From JALJPB01 sp034111045 (GTDB lineage: Bacteria > Pseudomonadota > Gammaproteobacteria > Enterobacterales > Alteromonadaceae): a stretch of 64,000 bases of DNA. The position numbers and the translations under genes are program-made. The stretch covers positions 4,013 through 68,012 of the forward strand of contig JAWUYA010000003.1 of NCBI GenBank assembly GCA_034111045.1. The letters are read 5' to 3'. The notes under the pieces are model-generated. The model worked only from the letters and a program-made list of their open reading frames with translations, was not told the DNA's origin and did not search any database. Shown here one piece after another: positions 37,508 through 46,034 of this stretch. The number at the start of each line of letters is the position of its first letter. Within the stretch, counting starts at the first letter, position 1.

Positions 37508-38515
37508 ATGCTTATCCAAAGACCCAAAGCTTATCAACTTAAAGACAATGATGTTACCGACGAAAATATTTATAATGGCCGAAGAAACGTATTAAAAACA
37601 ATGGGGTTTCTTGGAGCCGGAGCTTTATTAGGTAATACCTTTGCAAGTAAGGCTAAAGCGGGTTTTTTTGATGAAAAAATAGCAACTTTCAATACATATA
37701 AGCTTGACTTCCAGCCTGATAATAAAAATCAAACATTAATCAAAACTCCAGAAAAAAAAGTGATTAGCCATAATAATTTTTATGAATTTGGCACCAATAA
37801 AACGGACCCTCAAAAAAACGCTCAACAATTCAAGGTTAATCCTTGGCAATTAACGATTTCCGGGGAATGTGATAACCCAATAACGCTTGATCATGACGAT
37901 CTAACTAAAAGCTTTTCATTAGAAGAGCGTATTTATCGAATGAGGTGCGTTGAAGCATGGTCAATGGTTATTCCCTGGATTGGTTTTTCTCTGGCTGATT
38001 TAATAAAAAAAGCAGCACCAAATTCAAAAGCTAAATATGTTGCTTTTGAAACGCTTTATGATCCAAATCAAATGCCAGGACAGACGAGTAGAAGGATAGG
38101 TGGAGGTGTTAAGTATCCATATGTAGAAGGGCTCAGGCTAGACGAAGCTATGAACCCTCTTACTCTAATGAGTGTCGGTCTATATGGGAAAACTTTACCA
38201 CCACAAAATGGCGCCCCCATTAGATTAGTGGTGCCATGGAAATACGGTTTTAAAAGCATAAAATCTATCGTTGGCATTAAATTTCTCACCCATGAGCCAC
38301 CAACAACTTGGAATATTTTAGCACCTAAAGAATATGGCTTTTACGCGAATGTTAATCCCGAAGTCTCTCACCCTAGATGGAGCCAAGCGAGCGAGCGAAG
38401 AATAACTACGGGTGGCTTATTTGCCCGTAACCGTATTGAAACATTACCTTTTAATGGTTATGGGGAAGAAGTTGCCTCATTATATAAAAACATGAACTTA
38501 CGGAAAAGTTTTTAA
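37508..38515 (+). CDS. msrP: Protein-methionine-sulfoxide reductase catalytic subunit MsrP
   Basis: MsrP is the periplasmic molybdopterin enzyme that repairs oxidised methionines in envelope proteins. The 335-residue precursor has a twin-arginine signal (GRRNVLKTMGFLGAGALLG, residues about 26-44), the molybdenum-ligand cysteine in RMRCVEAWSMVIPW, and the typical PYVEGLRLDEAMNPLTLM and NGAPIRLVVPWKYGFKSIK blocks. The stop overlaps the msrQ ATG by one base (TAATG). Confidence 0.97.
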   Translation: MLIQRPKAYQLKDNDVTDENIYNGRRNVLKTMGFLGAGALLGNTFASKAKAGFFDEKIATFNTYKLDFQPDNKNQTLIKTPEKKVISHNNFYEFGTNKTDPQKNAQQFKVNPWQLTISGECDNPITLDHDDLTKSFSLEERIYRMRCVEAWSMVIPWIGFSLADLIKKAAPNSKAKYVAFETLYDPNQMPGQTSRRIGGGVKYPYVEGLRLDEAMNPLTLMSVGLYGKTLPPQNGAPIRLVVPWKYGFKSIKSIVGIKFLTHEPPTTWNILAPKEYGFYANVNPEVSHPRWSQASERRITTGGLFARNRIETLPFNGYGEEVASLYKNMNLRKSF

Positions 38516-39132
38516 TGTCGTTAAACTTGAAATTAACAACTAAAAATAAAGTGTTTTTTCTCAAGATAGTTATTCATTTATTAGCCATACTGCCTTTAAT
38601 AAATCTTTATATCGCTGCTTTTAATGACCAACTCGGTGCTGATCCCGTTGAAGCTGTTATTCATTTTACAGGGATTGGAGCTTTAAATATATTATTGATT
38701 ACCTTAGCCGTATCTCCTATTTCCAAACAATTTAAATGGGCTTACTTATTGCAAACTCGCAGACTATTAGGTTTGTACGTCTTTACTTATGCATTTTTTC
38801 ATTTAGTTAATTTTTTAGCTTTTGAAGTGCAGTTTGATATGAGTTTGTTTTTTGAAGAGATTATTGAACGGCCATATATTACCATCGGTTTAGTTGCTTT
38901 TATGCTTTTACTAGCACTTGCTGTAACGTCAATAAAGGCGATAAAACGAAAAATGGGTAAGGGTTGGCAAACATTACATAATTTTAATTATCTTATAATT
39001 TTGTTAGTTGCGATACATTTTTATTGGTCGGTAAAATCAGATATTACCGAGCCATTAATCTATTGGGTTATAACGCTGTTCTTGCTTCGCTTTCGATTTG
39101 GTAAGTTTAAACGATGGTTTTCGCATAAGTAA
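38515..39132 (+). CDS. msrQ: Haem-binding membrane subunit MsrQ
   Basis: MsrQ is the inner-membrane b-type haem protein that passes electrons from the quinone pool or flavin reductase to MsrP. The 205-residue protein has six membrane segments and conserved histidines in AVIHFTGIGALNILL, YAFFHLVNFLAF and GWQTLHNFNYLIILLVAIHF. It is translationally coupled to msrP. Confidence 0.96.
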   Translation: MSLNLKLTTKNKVFFLKIVIHLLAILPLINLYIAAFNDQLGADPVEAVIHFTGIGALNILLITLAVSPISKQFKWAYLLQTRRLLGLYVFTYAFFHLVNFLAFEVQFDMSLFFEEIIERPYITIGLVAFMLLLALAVTSIKAIKRKMGKGWQTLHNFNYLIILLVAIHFYWSVKSDITEPLIYWVITLFLLRFRFGKFKRWFSHK

Positions 39133-39152
39133 CCACAAATAAGCATTGGCGA

Positions 39153-39180
39153 GAGAGTAAATGATTATTTAATTACTCTC
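39153..39180. terminator. Hairpin after msrQ
   Basis: GAGAGTAA (39153-39160) and TTACTCTC (39173-39180) form an eight-base stem. There is no T-run, so termination here is only a possibility. Confidence 0.4.
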
Positions 39181-39232
39181 AGTTAGTGTAGAATGCGCGC
39201 TTTCCATTTGGGTGAAGTAGGGAAGTTAACTG

Positions 39233-39355
39233 TTGCCGCATAATAAAGAATTCAAAGATCCAGTCTCAATAACTCATCTATTTATCGCTATTACGGTGAT
39301 GTTAGCTATGCCATTACTGCCGATGTTAATGGGCTGGTATACCCTTCTTGTTTAA
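39233..39355 (+). CDS. Possible 40-residue membrane peptide
   Basis: A TTG-started frame encodes a polar N terminus followed by a hydrophobic segment (HLFIAITVMLAMPLLPMLMG). A GGAAG ribosome-like site lies about nine bases upstream and the frame ends 21 bases before the response regulator. Weak evidence; listed because it fills the gap and has a clear membrane pattern. Confidence 0.3.
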   Translation: MPHNKEFKDPVSITHLFIAITVMLAMPLLPMLMGWYTLLV

Positions 39356-39376
39356 TTTTAGCTATAGGGCTCTTTA

Positions 39377-39760
39377 ATGGATATTTTAGTGGTTGATGAT
39401 AACCAAGTAGTCCGCGATACTCTGACTAAGCTGTTAAGGGATCATGGTTATAGAACTCATACTGCTTGTAATGGTCTTGATGCTTTTGAAAAAGCACAAA
39501 ATTTTAGTTACGATTTATTTCTTATTGATCATTTAATGCCTATTATGAATGGTTTACAGTTAGCTAAAAACTTATCTATGCACTCAGAAATGATGCATAT
39601 ACCAATGCTGTTTATGACAACTCAAAATGTTGACAAGATAAATAATTTACACCAAGGTCCTGTTTTTATTGCTATTATAGCTAAACCTATCAATGAAGAT
39701 TACTTACTTAGTCAGGTAAGTAAATTAAATAATAAAAATATCCAACTTCATTCACTGTAA
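39377..39760 (+). CDS. Receiver-only response regulator
   Basis: The 127-residue protein consists of a single receiver domain. The acidic pair D7-D8 (VVDDNQ), the phosphorylated aspartate in LFLIDHLMP (about D51), the threonine in MLFMTTQN and the lysine in AIIAKP are all present. There is no output domain and no kinase gene nearby, so it would act through protein contacts like CheY or pass phosphate on. Confidence 0.9.
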   Translation: MDILVVDDNQVVRDTLTKLLRDHGYRTHTACNGLDAFEKAQNFSYDLFLIDHLMPIMNGLQLAKNLSMHSEMMHIPMLFMTTQNVDKINNLHQGPVFIAIIAKPINEDYLLSQVSKLNNKNIQLHSL

Positions 39761-39813
39761 AATGTTGCCAAATTGCTTTATTCTTTAGTGATTCTATTTT
39801 ATGACTAAAAATT

Positions 39814-40359
39814 ATGACCGAGCAACAAACTGCCTTCTTAAAAAATGCAATTCACACCATTGAAAATTATCCTTGTGAAGGGGTTATGTTTAGAGATGTT
39901 ACCGGTATTTTAGATAATGCTGAGGCATTTTCTTTAACCATTCAATTATTAACTCAACAATACCAAGGACAAGGTTTTACTAAAGTTGTTGGTACTGAAG
40001 CAAGAGGCTTTTTATTTGGTGCGCCACTTGCCCTTGCTTTAGGTATTGCTTTTGTACCCGTGAGAAAACCAGGTAAGTTGCCACGAGAAACAATTTCTGA
40101 GCAATATCAACTTGAATATGGTCACGATACGTTGGAAATTCATACAGATGCGTTAACTTGTAACGATAATGTATTGATTATCGATGATTTATTAGCAACA
40201 GGTGGTACGATTGAAGCAACAACCAAGTTAATTAGACGACTCGGCGCAACAACAAGCGCCGCGGGTTTTATTATCTCATTACCTGACTTGGGCGGCGAAA
40301 AACGTTTAGCCTCAGTGGGGCTATCAGTTATTTCATTATTACAATATGCCGGAGAATAA
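39814..40359 (+). CDS. apt: Adenine phosphoribosyltransferase
   Basis: Apt salvages adenine to AMP using PRPP. The 181-residue protein has EARGFLFGAPLALALG and the PRPP motif VLIIDDLLATGGTIEAT. It begins the conserved run apt-dnaX-ybaB-recR; dnaX follows after eight bases. Confidence 0.97.
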   Translation: MTEQQTAFLKNAIHTIENYPCEGVMFRDVTGILDNAEAFSLTIQLLTQQYQGQGFTKVVGTEARGFLFGAPLALALGIAFVPVRKPGKLPRETISEQYQLEYGHDTLEIHTDALTCNDNVLIIDDLLATGGTIEATTKLIRRLGATTSAAGFIISLPDLGGEKRLASVGLSVISLLQYAGE

Positions 40360-40367
40360 GGATTAGC

Positions 40368-42341
40368 ATGAGCTATCAAGTTTTAGCAAGAAAGTGGCGC
40401 CCAAAAAACTTTGAGCAACTGATGGGACAAGAGCATGTAGTCACCGTATTGGTTAATGCGTTGGCGCAAAAAAGATTGCATCATGCCTATTTGTTTACAG
40501 GCACCAGAGGGGTGGGTAAAACGACCATAGCCCGTGTTTTTGCTAAAAGTCTTAATTGTGAAACTGGTATCACATCAACACCTTGTGGTGTTTGTGATAT
40601 TTGTATGGATATTGATCAAGGTCGATTTGTTGATTTGTTAGAAATTGATGCGGCTTCACGAACAAAAGTAGATGATACTCGTGAAATTTTAGATAATGTG
40701 CAATATGCGCCAACTCGTGGTCGATATAAAGTCTACCTTATTGATGAAGTACATATGTTATCTCGTAGTAGTTTTAATGCGTTATTAAAAACACTAGAAG
40801 AGCCACCTCAACATGTGAAATTTATTTTAGCCACTACTGATCCGCAAAAACTACCGATAACGGTGTTATCCCGTTGTTTACAGTTCCATCTCAAAGCCTT
40901 AACTGTTAATCAAATTGAACGTAAATTAAATGAAATATTAGCTGCTGAGAATGTCAGTCACGACAGTGGTGCACTCACACTTCTAGCGAAAGCGGCTAGA
41001 GGGAGTATGAGAGACTCATTGAGTTTAACCGATCAAGCGATTGCACAAGGACAAGGACATATTTTATTTGCTAACCTACAGCAAATGTTAGGTGGGATAG
41101 ATCAACACTGGATTTATAAAATATTAATAGCCTTAATCAAGCAAGACAGTAAAGGTTTAATGTTACTCTCATTAGATATTGCTTCTTATGCACCTAATTA
41201 TAATCGACTATTTGCTGAGCTTATCCAACTACTTCATCAAATTGCTATGTATCAAGTGGTTAATAAACATCTTGATCTGTCTGTAGAACATGCCAGTTTA
41301 TTAAAAAAATTCAGCCAAGCGATGTCAGCCGAAGATATTCAACTTTATTATCAAATTTGTCTGAACGGCAGAAAAGATTTGCCTTACGCTACAGATGAGC
41401 AAGCTGCATTTGATATGACCTTGTTGAGATTGTTAGCTTTTAAACCTATGCAGGCCGGTGATACCTTGGTGGTTAATGATAATACTAGCGAAAGGTTGTC
41501 AGTAGATTTTTCTTCTGATGAAAATAATCTTGCTGTTAGTGAGGTTGCCTCTGCTGAGTCTGACGTTTCCCATACCGTTAATAGTGATGAAAAAATTGAT
41601 GATAATATTACCGTTGAAAGGCTGCCAGCACCAGCTCAAGAGCTATCGATAACACCAAGTATGCTGGATAATGAACCAGAAAGCTCATTATCTAGCCATT
41701 ATACTCAAGAAGAAAGTGGTGAACTCAATCCCGTTGACTCTATTTTAGCTACTAGGAATATGCTCAGGAGCCGCAAGAAACAGCTGGAACAATCATCAAA
41801 AAAGTCTGATGGCGCTGCTAAGCGCCAAACCACAGAAAATAAACAAGCACTTTTAGATGAGCAGACGTTAAAAAAAGCTAAGGTACCGGCGATAGAAACC
41901 TTACCTGAAAAACCTTTTACCCTTGAGGTTATCGACCCATCAAAGGTGAAGTTAGCTAATCAGGTCGATAAATGGGCGAACATGATCGATGCTATGGCAT
42001 TAAGTGGTCGGTTAAGACAATTGGCTATTCATGCAACGATAGATGAAAATTCTTCTGATAATCATTTGGTGTTGAAACTGGACCAAGCTACTAAACATTT
42101 AAAAACAGATAATGCTCAGCAACAGCTAGCAAGCTTTATTTCAGATTTCTTGAAAAAAAATGTAACTGTTGAGATTATTAATGTTGAAAAAACAGTGGCG
42201 GACCCTTTTCAAATTCAATCTCACATTAATGATAAACGATATGATTATGCTAAAGCGTTATTGTTAGAAGATGAAATAGTCGTTAAGTTTCAAAAAGACT
42301 TTCAAGCCACCGTTGATAGCAGTACTATTGTTGCTAGATAG
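40368..42341 (+). CDS. dnaX: DNA polymerase III subunits tau and gamma
   Basis: DnaX is the motor of the clamp loader and, as tau, links it to the polymerase cores and DnaB. The 657-residue tau has the Walker A motif FTGTRGVGKTTIARV (about 42-56), a four-cysteine zinc site (CETG, CGVCDIC), the Walker B IDEVHMLSR and the sensor TDPQKLPITVLSRCLQF. A low-complexity linker at about 370-510 leads to the tau-specific domain. A slippery AAAAAAG followed by a hairpin at 41798-41827 would give a 480-residue gamma. Start has an AAGGA ribosome site. Confidence 0.98.
   Translation: MSYQVLARKWRPKNFEQLMGQEHVVTVLVNALAQKRLHHAYLFTGTRGVGKTTIARVFAKSLNCETGITSTPCGVCDICMDIDQGRFVDLLEIDAASRTKVDDTREILDNVQYAPTRGRYKVYLIDEVHMLSRSSFNALLKTLEEPPQHVKFILATTDPQKLPITVLSRCLQFHLKALTVNQIERKLNEILAAENVSHDSGALTLLAKAARGSMRDSLSLTDQAIAQGQGHILFANLQQMLGGIDQHWIYKILIALIKQDSKGLMLLSLDIASYAPNYNRLFAELIQLLHQIAMYQVVNKHLDLSVEHASLLKKFSQAMSAEDIQLYYQICLNGRKDLPYATDEQAAFDMTLLRLLAFKPMQAGDTLVVNDNTSERLSVDFSSDENNLAVSEVASAESDVSHTVNSDEKIDDNITVERLPAPAQELSITPSMLDNEPESSLSSHYTQEESGELNPVDSILATRNMLRSRKKQLEQSSKKSDGAAKRQTTENKQALLDEQTLKKAKVPAIETLPEKPFTLEVIDPSKVKLANQVDKWANMIDAMALSGRLRQLAIHATIDENSSDNHLVLKLDQATKHLKTDNAQQQLASFISDFLKKNVTVEIINVEKTVADPFQIQSHINDKRYDYAKALLLEDEIVVKFQKDFQATVDSSTIVAR
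41798..41827 (+). promoter_or_regulatory. Programmed -1 frameshift site in dnaX (gamma production)
   Basis: The heptamer A AAA AAG is in the correct reading phase at 41798-41804. In the -1 frame the next codons are GTC and the stop TGA (41807-41809), giving gamma of 480 residues ending in valine. Five bases after the heptamer begins a perfect seven-base hairpin, TGGCGCT (41810-41816), loop GCTA, AGCGCCA (41821-41827). The same heptamer, one-codon extension and downstream hairpin are known from E. coli dnaX. A second slippery A AAA AAA at 41870-41876 also reads into a stop (TAA at 41879). Confidence 0.82.
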
Positions 42342-42477
42342 AATAAAATCTTAGTTATTTATCGGTAGGCAGTCCTACTTGAATTTATCTTAAATTACTT
42401 CTATGGTGGCGGCAATTATAGTAAATGTATTTATTAAATTATTTTGATAACTGTAAAGTTAAATCTTGGAGAGTATT

Positions 42478-42804
42478 ATGATGAAAGGTGGCATGGGTAA
42501 TTTAATGAAACAAGCCCAACAAATGCAAGAAAAAATGGCTAAAGCGCAAGAAGAGTTAGCTAAAATGGAAGTTACAGGTGAGTCTGGTGCGGGCTTAGTA
42601 AAAGTAACGATGACAGGCAGCCATAGTGTTAGACGTGTTGATATAGATCAAAGTTTATATGAAGATGATAAAGACATGATAGAAGACTTGGTGGCAGCGG
42701 CCTTTAATGATGCAGTAAGACGTATTGAAGAGCAAAATAAAGAAAAAATGGGCGCATTAACTGGTGGTATGCAATTACCACCTGGGATGAAGATGCCTTT
42801 CTAG
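42478..42804 (+). CDS. ybaB: YbaB/EbfC family nucleoid-associated protein
   Basis: A small DNA-binding protein that forms a tweezer-like dimer and is implicated in nucleoid structure and in the RecR pathway. The 108-residue protein has the full family signature GNLMKQAQQMQEKMAKAQEELA and LVAAAFNDAVRRIEE and ends GMQLPPGMKMPF. Two adjacent ATGs (42478, 42481) follow GGAGAG; the second has the better spacing, and either is possible. It lies between dnaX and recR as in E. coli. Confidence 0.96.
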   Translation: MMKGGMGNLMKQAQQMQEKMAKAQEELAKMEVTGESGAGLVKVTMTGSHSVRRVDIDQSLYEDDKDMIEDLVAAAFNDAVRRIEEQNKEKMGALTGGMQLPPGMKMPF

Positions 42805-42815
42805 CTGTTATTATT

Positions 42816-42838
42816 TATCACCTCTAACCGAGGTGATA
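42816..42838 (+). other. Hairpin between ybaB and recR
   Basis: TATCACCTC (42816-42824) and GAGGTGATA (42830-42838) form a perfect nine-base stem with a five-base loop, 12 bases after the ybaB stop. No T-run follows; it may be a processing or stability element. Confidence 0.5.
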
Positions 42839-42898
42839 GACTTCTAATAGCGTATTTAGTTTATAAAAGAATATTGATCATTGACTTAAAAAGTAGCC

Positions 42899-43504
42899 AT
42901 GAAATTTAGCCCGTTAGTACAAGATTTAATAGACGATTTGCGTTGCTTACCTGGTGTTGGTGCAAAAACAGCTCAGCGTATGGCTTTTCATATCCTTGAG
43001 CGTAACCGCCATGGCGGTCAAAAATTGGCAAGTACATTGGCATTAGCTACCGAGAAAGTAGGGCATTGTCAGCAGTGTCGTAATTTTACTGAAGAAAACT
43101 TGTGTAACATTTGTCAAAGTCCTAAACGTTATTTTGCTCAAACTTTATGTATCGTTGAAGGCCCCGCCGATGTTATCGCTATTGAGCAAACAGCTGAATT
43201 TAAAGGTTTGTATTTTGTTTTAATGGGACATCTTTCACCTATCGATGGTATTGGGCCTGATGATTTAGGTTTTGATGTGTTAGCAAAGCAGTTAGCCAAA
43301 GGGGAATTTAAAGAAATTATTTTAGCGACTAATCCCACTGTTGAGGGTGAGGCAACAGCTCATTATATTGCCGAACTTGCGCAGCAGTACAATGTTAACA
43401 TTTCTCGTATCGCTCATGGCGTTCCTATGGGCGGAGAATTAGAGTATGTTGATGGGAATACCTTGTCTCATGCGCTTATTGGCCGTAAAAGTTATCAACC
43501 ATAA
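42899..43504 (+). CDS. recR: Recombination mediator protein RecR
   Basis: RecR with RecO and RecF loads RecA at single-strand gaps. The 201-residue protein has the N-terminal helix-hairpin-helix (CLPGVGAKTAQRMAFHIL), a four-cysteine zinc finger (C57, C60, C69, C72), a Toprim domain with CIVEGPADVIAIEQT and the C-terminal Walker-like ARIAHGVPMGGELEYVD region. Confidence 0.98.
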   Translation: MKFSPLVQDLIDDLRCLPGVGAKTAQRMAFHILERNRHGGQKLASTLALATEKVGHCQQCRNFTEENLCNICQSPKRYFAQTLCIVEGPADVIAIEQTAEFKGLYFVLMGHLSPIDGIGPDDLGFDVLAKQLAKGEFKEIILATNPTVEGEATAHYIAELAQQYNVNISRIAHGVPMGGELEYVDGNTLSHALIGRKSYQP

Positions 43505-43680
43505 ATTATTTCATCTAAAATTATTACTGCCGATAGCAAAGTAAAATGTGTATTGTTAACACCGTCAATTATCTAACCTGATATCTACTTCACCTCAATT
43601 ATTCCTCAGTAACCATATCAGACCTTGCTATACAACTTAAGGTTAGTGATTAGTGGTTAGCAACTTCATAAATAATATAA

Positions 43681-45585
43681 TTACAGCTTAAATCGTTCCA
43701 CTATAGAAACCAGCTTACTGTTCACTTTGGTAATCTCTGCTGCATCGAGTAATACTTGCTGACCATTAGCGTCTAGTTCACCAACAATATCATTAATAGC
43801 TGTCATATTACGGTTAAGTTCCTGAGTTACGCTACTTTGCTCTTCAGCAGAAGCCGCAATTTGATTACTCAGGTCATTAATTTTATCAATAAAGCTTGTC
43901 ATTGTTTTCAAGCTAGTCGCCACTTCACCAGAGCCATCTGCGGTTTCATTACATTTTATTTTAGTATTATTCATCGCTTCTACCACCACCTTAGTTCTGC
44001 TCAACAGGCTGCCTAGTGAGAATTCAACCTCCTCAGTACTTTTTTTGGTTCTGTTAGAAAGATTACGAACTTCATCAGCCACCACGGCAAAGCCCCTTCC
44101 TTGTTCGCCTGCGCGAGCTGCTTCAATAGCCGCATTGAGTGCTAGTAGGTTAGTTTGTTCTGAAATAGTATCGATGACTTGCAAAATACTGTTGATATTT
44201 TTTGTTTCATCGCTCATCTGATTAACATCTGATGCAGCCTTTTCAACTTCGTCTGTCAATGCTGATACTGTCTGTTGAGATTTTTCAACGATACGACGAG
44301 AGTCAATGCTAGTGGTATTTGCTTGTTCGGTAAGGCTGGCGGTATGAGCAGCGTCTGATGCCATTGCATCGGCAGAGGCATTCATCTCTGCAATAGCAGA
44401 AACCACTTGCTCGGTTTCAGTTACATGATTATGTAAAATTGTACTATTTCGATCAGATTGCTCTTGCATCCGCACCACATTAGATTGCAAGGAAGTGGTC
44501 GCCGATTTTATCTCAATCATCATCGTCTGTAAGCTTTCGATAAATCGATTAACGCCCTGAGCTATCTGCCCCAGATCATCGTTACTGTCAACCTTTAGCC
44601 TTTGCGTCAAATCGCCATCACCATTGGAAAGGCCAATAATAGTGTCCTTTAGTGCTAATACCGGACGATATAACACCTGAATGAAAATAAATGCAATGGC
44701 TACACTGATCAATGTAGCCAGAACCGTTACTAAAATAGCACTGTTTCTAGAGGCTGCTAATTTAGCAAACGCGACTGATTTATCTCGACTAATAGCAAAA
44801 TACCAATTTTTGTCTCCGGCTTTAATTTGATGACTAAATAAGATTTTATCTTGCTCATTGAAGACATAATTATTAAAAGTGGTTTGCGAACTAACGGCTT
44901 TAAGGGCAACTTCTTTAAACCAAGCAAGGTCGGTACCTTTTTCACCGGCTTTAATGGCAGGCGAAGATGATGCTAAAAAGGTAGTATCTTGATTTAAAAT
45001 AACAGCAACAGAGCCAGGGATCGCATTCGATTGTTTAACAATATCATTGAGAAACTCCAGCGAAATGTCAGTCATGATTGCTCCATCTTTGATCTTCTCG
45101 GCAATTGTCACCCAATACTTTTGTCCTGCGCCTACATAAGGTTCGGTTACTGTCGTGTCAGGAGCTTGACGACCGGCTTGATACCAAGATTTTTCGCGGA
45201 CATCTGATTTAAGCTTATGGTTTAACCAAGTACCCCCAGTTTGATTCCAATAGGCATCGCCATTTTCAAACGCCAATACTGCACTATTTAAATTCATCGC
45301 ACTTGCCAGAAAATGCGTTATTTCAATCAATTCTTCTTCTGTACCCTCGATAGGTTTATCTCGATACAGATCCGCAAGCTTATTAATACCACCCACTTTT
45401 TCGTTAATCAAGGTTTCGATAACGGCGGCTTTTGCAGCAACATATTTTTGATTATCGCTAATAAGATTTTTTGTTAAATTGTCTTTGCCCTGCAGATAAA
45501 AGACAAAACTAGAGATTGAAACCGAGACGCCAACCAACAATGTTACCGACAAGATTAATAGCTTTTTCAGTCCAAATTGTTTCAT
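43681..45585 (-). CDS. Methyl-accepting chemotaxis protein
   Basis: A 634-residue membrane chemoreceptor: first membrane segment at about 9-30, a periplasmic Cache-type sensor domain at about 35-275, second segment at about 282-305, a HAMP domain (RPVLALKDTIIGLSNGDGD), and a long cytoplasmic coiled coil with the signalling tip ISEQTNLLALNAAIEAARAG. The ATG at 45585 is preferred over a TTG three codons earlier. It sits in reverse between recR and htpG, which are adjacent in many relatives. The ligand is unknown; Cache receptors often sense amino or organic acids. Confidence 0.95.
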   Translation of the reverse strand: MKQFGLKKLLILSVTLLVGVSVSISSFVFYLQGKDNLTKNLISDNQKYVAAKAAVIETLINEKVGGINKLADLYRDKPIEGTEEELIEITHFLASAMNLNSAVLAFENGDAYWNQTGGTWLNHKLKSDVREKSWYQAGRQAPDTTVTEPYVGAGQKYWVTIAEKIKDGAIMTDISLEFLNDIVKQSNAIPGSVAVILNQDTTFLASSSPAIKAGEKGTDLAWFKEVALKAVSSQTTFNNYVFNEQDKILFSHQIKAGDKNWYFAISRDKSVAFAKLAASRNSAILVTVLATLISVAIAFIFIQVLYRPVLALKDTIIGLSNGDGDLTQRLKVDSNDDLGQIAQGVNRFIESLQTMMIEIKSATTSLQSNVVRMQEQSDRNSTILHNHVTETEQVVSAIAEMNASADAMASDAAHTASLTEQANTTSIDSRRIVEKSQQTVSALTDEVEKAASDVNQMSDETKNINSILQVIDTISEQTNLLALNAAIEAARAGEQGRGFAVVADEVRNLSNRTKKSTEEVEFSLGSLLSRTKVVVEAMNNTKIKCNETADGSGEVATSLKTMTSFIDKINDLSNQIAASAEEQSSVTQELNRNMTAINDIVGELDANGQQVLLDAAEITKVNSKLVSIVERFKL

Positions 45586-45757
45586 AGTAACCAAATTTAT
45601 AATTATATTTATATAAGTATGTTCACACTTACTCAGAGTAACAATGCCTTACTTACAAATACCAATGGCCTAATTTTCATAGTATATGTAAACGTCGTTA
45701 AGTACTGATGCCATCGATAATGTGTCACGAAATAAAGCCAACTTCAAGCTGGATAAG

Positions 45758-45777
45758 ATATAAAGTATACTTTATAT
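45758..45777. repeat. Perfect 20-base palindrome upstream of the chemoreceptor gene
   Basis: The palindrome ATATAAAGTATACTTTATAT reads the same on both strands with no spacer. It lies about 170 bases upstream of the chemoreceptor start and 260 upstream of htpG. It could be an operator for a dimeric regulator. It is A+T-rich, so chance is not excluded. Confidence 0.5.
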
Positions 45778-45962
45778 GCACGGTCAGTTAATGACCAAGG
45801 ACATTTATAGATAATGAATCAGGAAAAAGATCAGTAAGAAAATAAAACAGTAGCCAAAATATAATGTTCAGCGATTATTCTAGCCAGTAACCCTACTGTT
45901 GAAGCTACAAGGTATTATATGGCTGATAACAACATAAAGTTAACATTGAATTTTACTTTCCC

Positions 45963-45991
45963 CTTGAAAAAAAAATCTTGACCCCCACAAT
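45963..45991 (+). promoter_or_regulatory. Sigma-32 type heat-shock promoter of htpG
   Basis: CTTGAAA (45963-45969) and CCCCCACAAT (45982-45991) are spaced by 12 bases. The -10 box is identical to that of the grpE promoter in this window. It lies 43 bases before the htpG ATG. Confidence 0.82.
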
Positions 45992-46034
45992 TTAACTATC
46001 GAAACAATCACCCTTTTAAATAGGAAGTATTCAG

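Larger units (their letters stand above)
45586..46034. promoter_or_regulatory. Divergent promoter region of MCP and htpG
   Basis: The gap contains no gene. It includes a perfect 20-base palindrome at 45758-45777 and the htpG heat-shock promoter at its right end. Confidence 0.7.
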
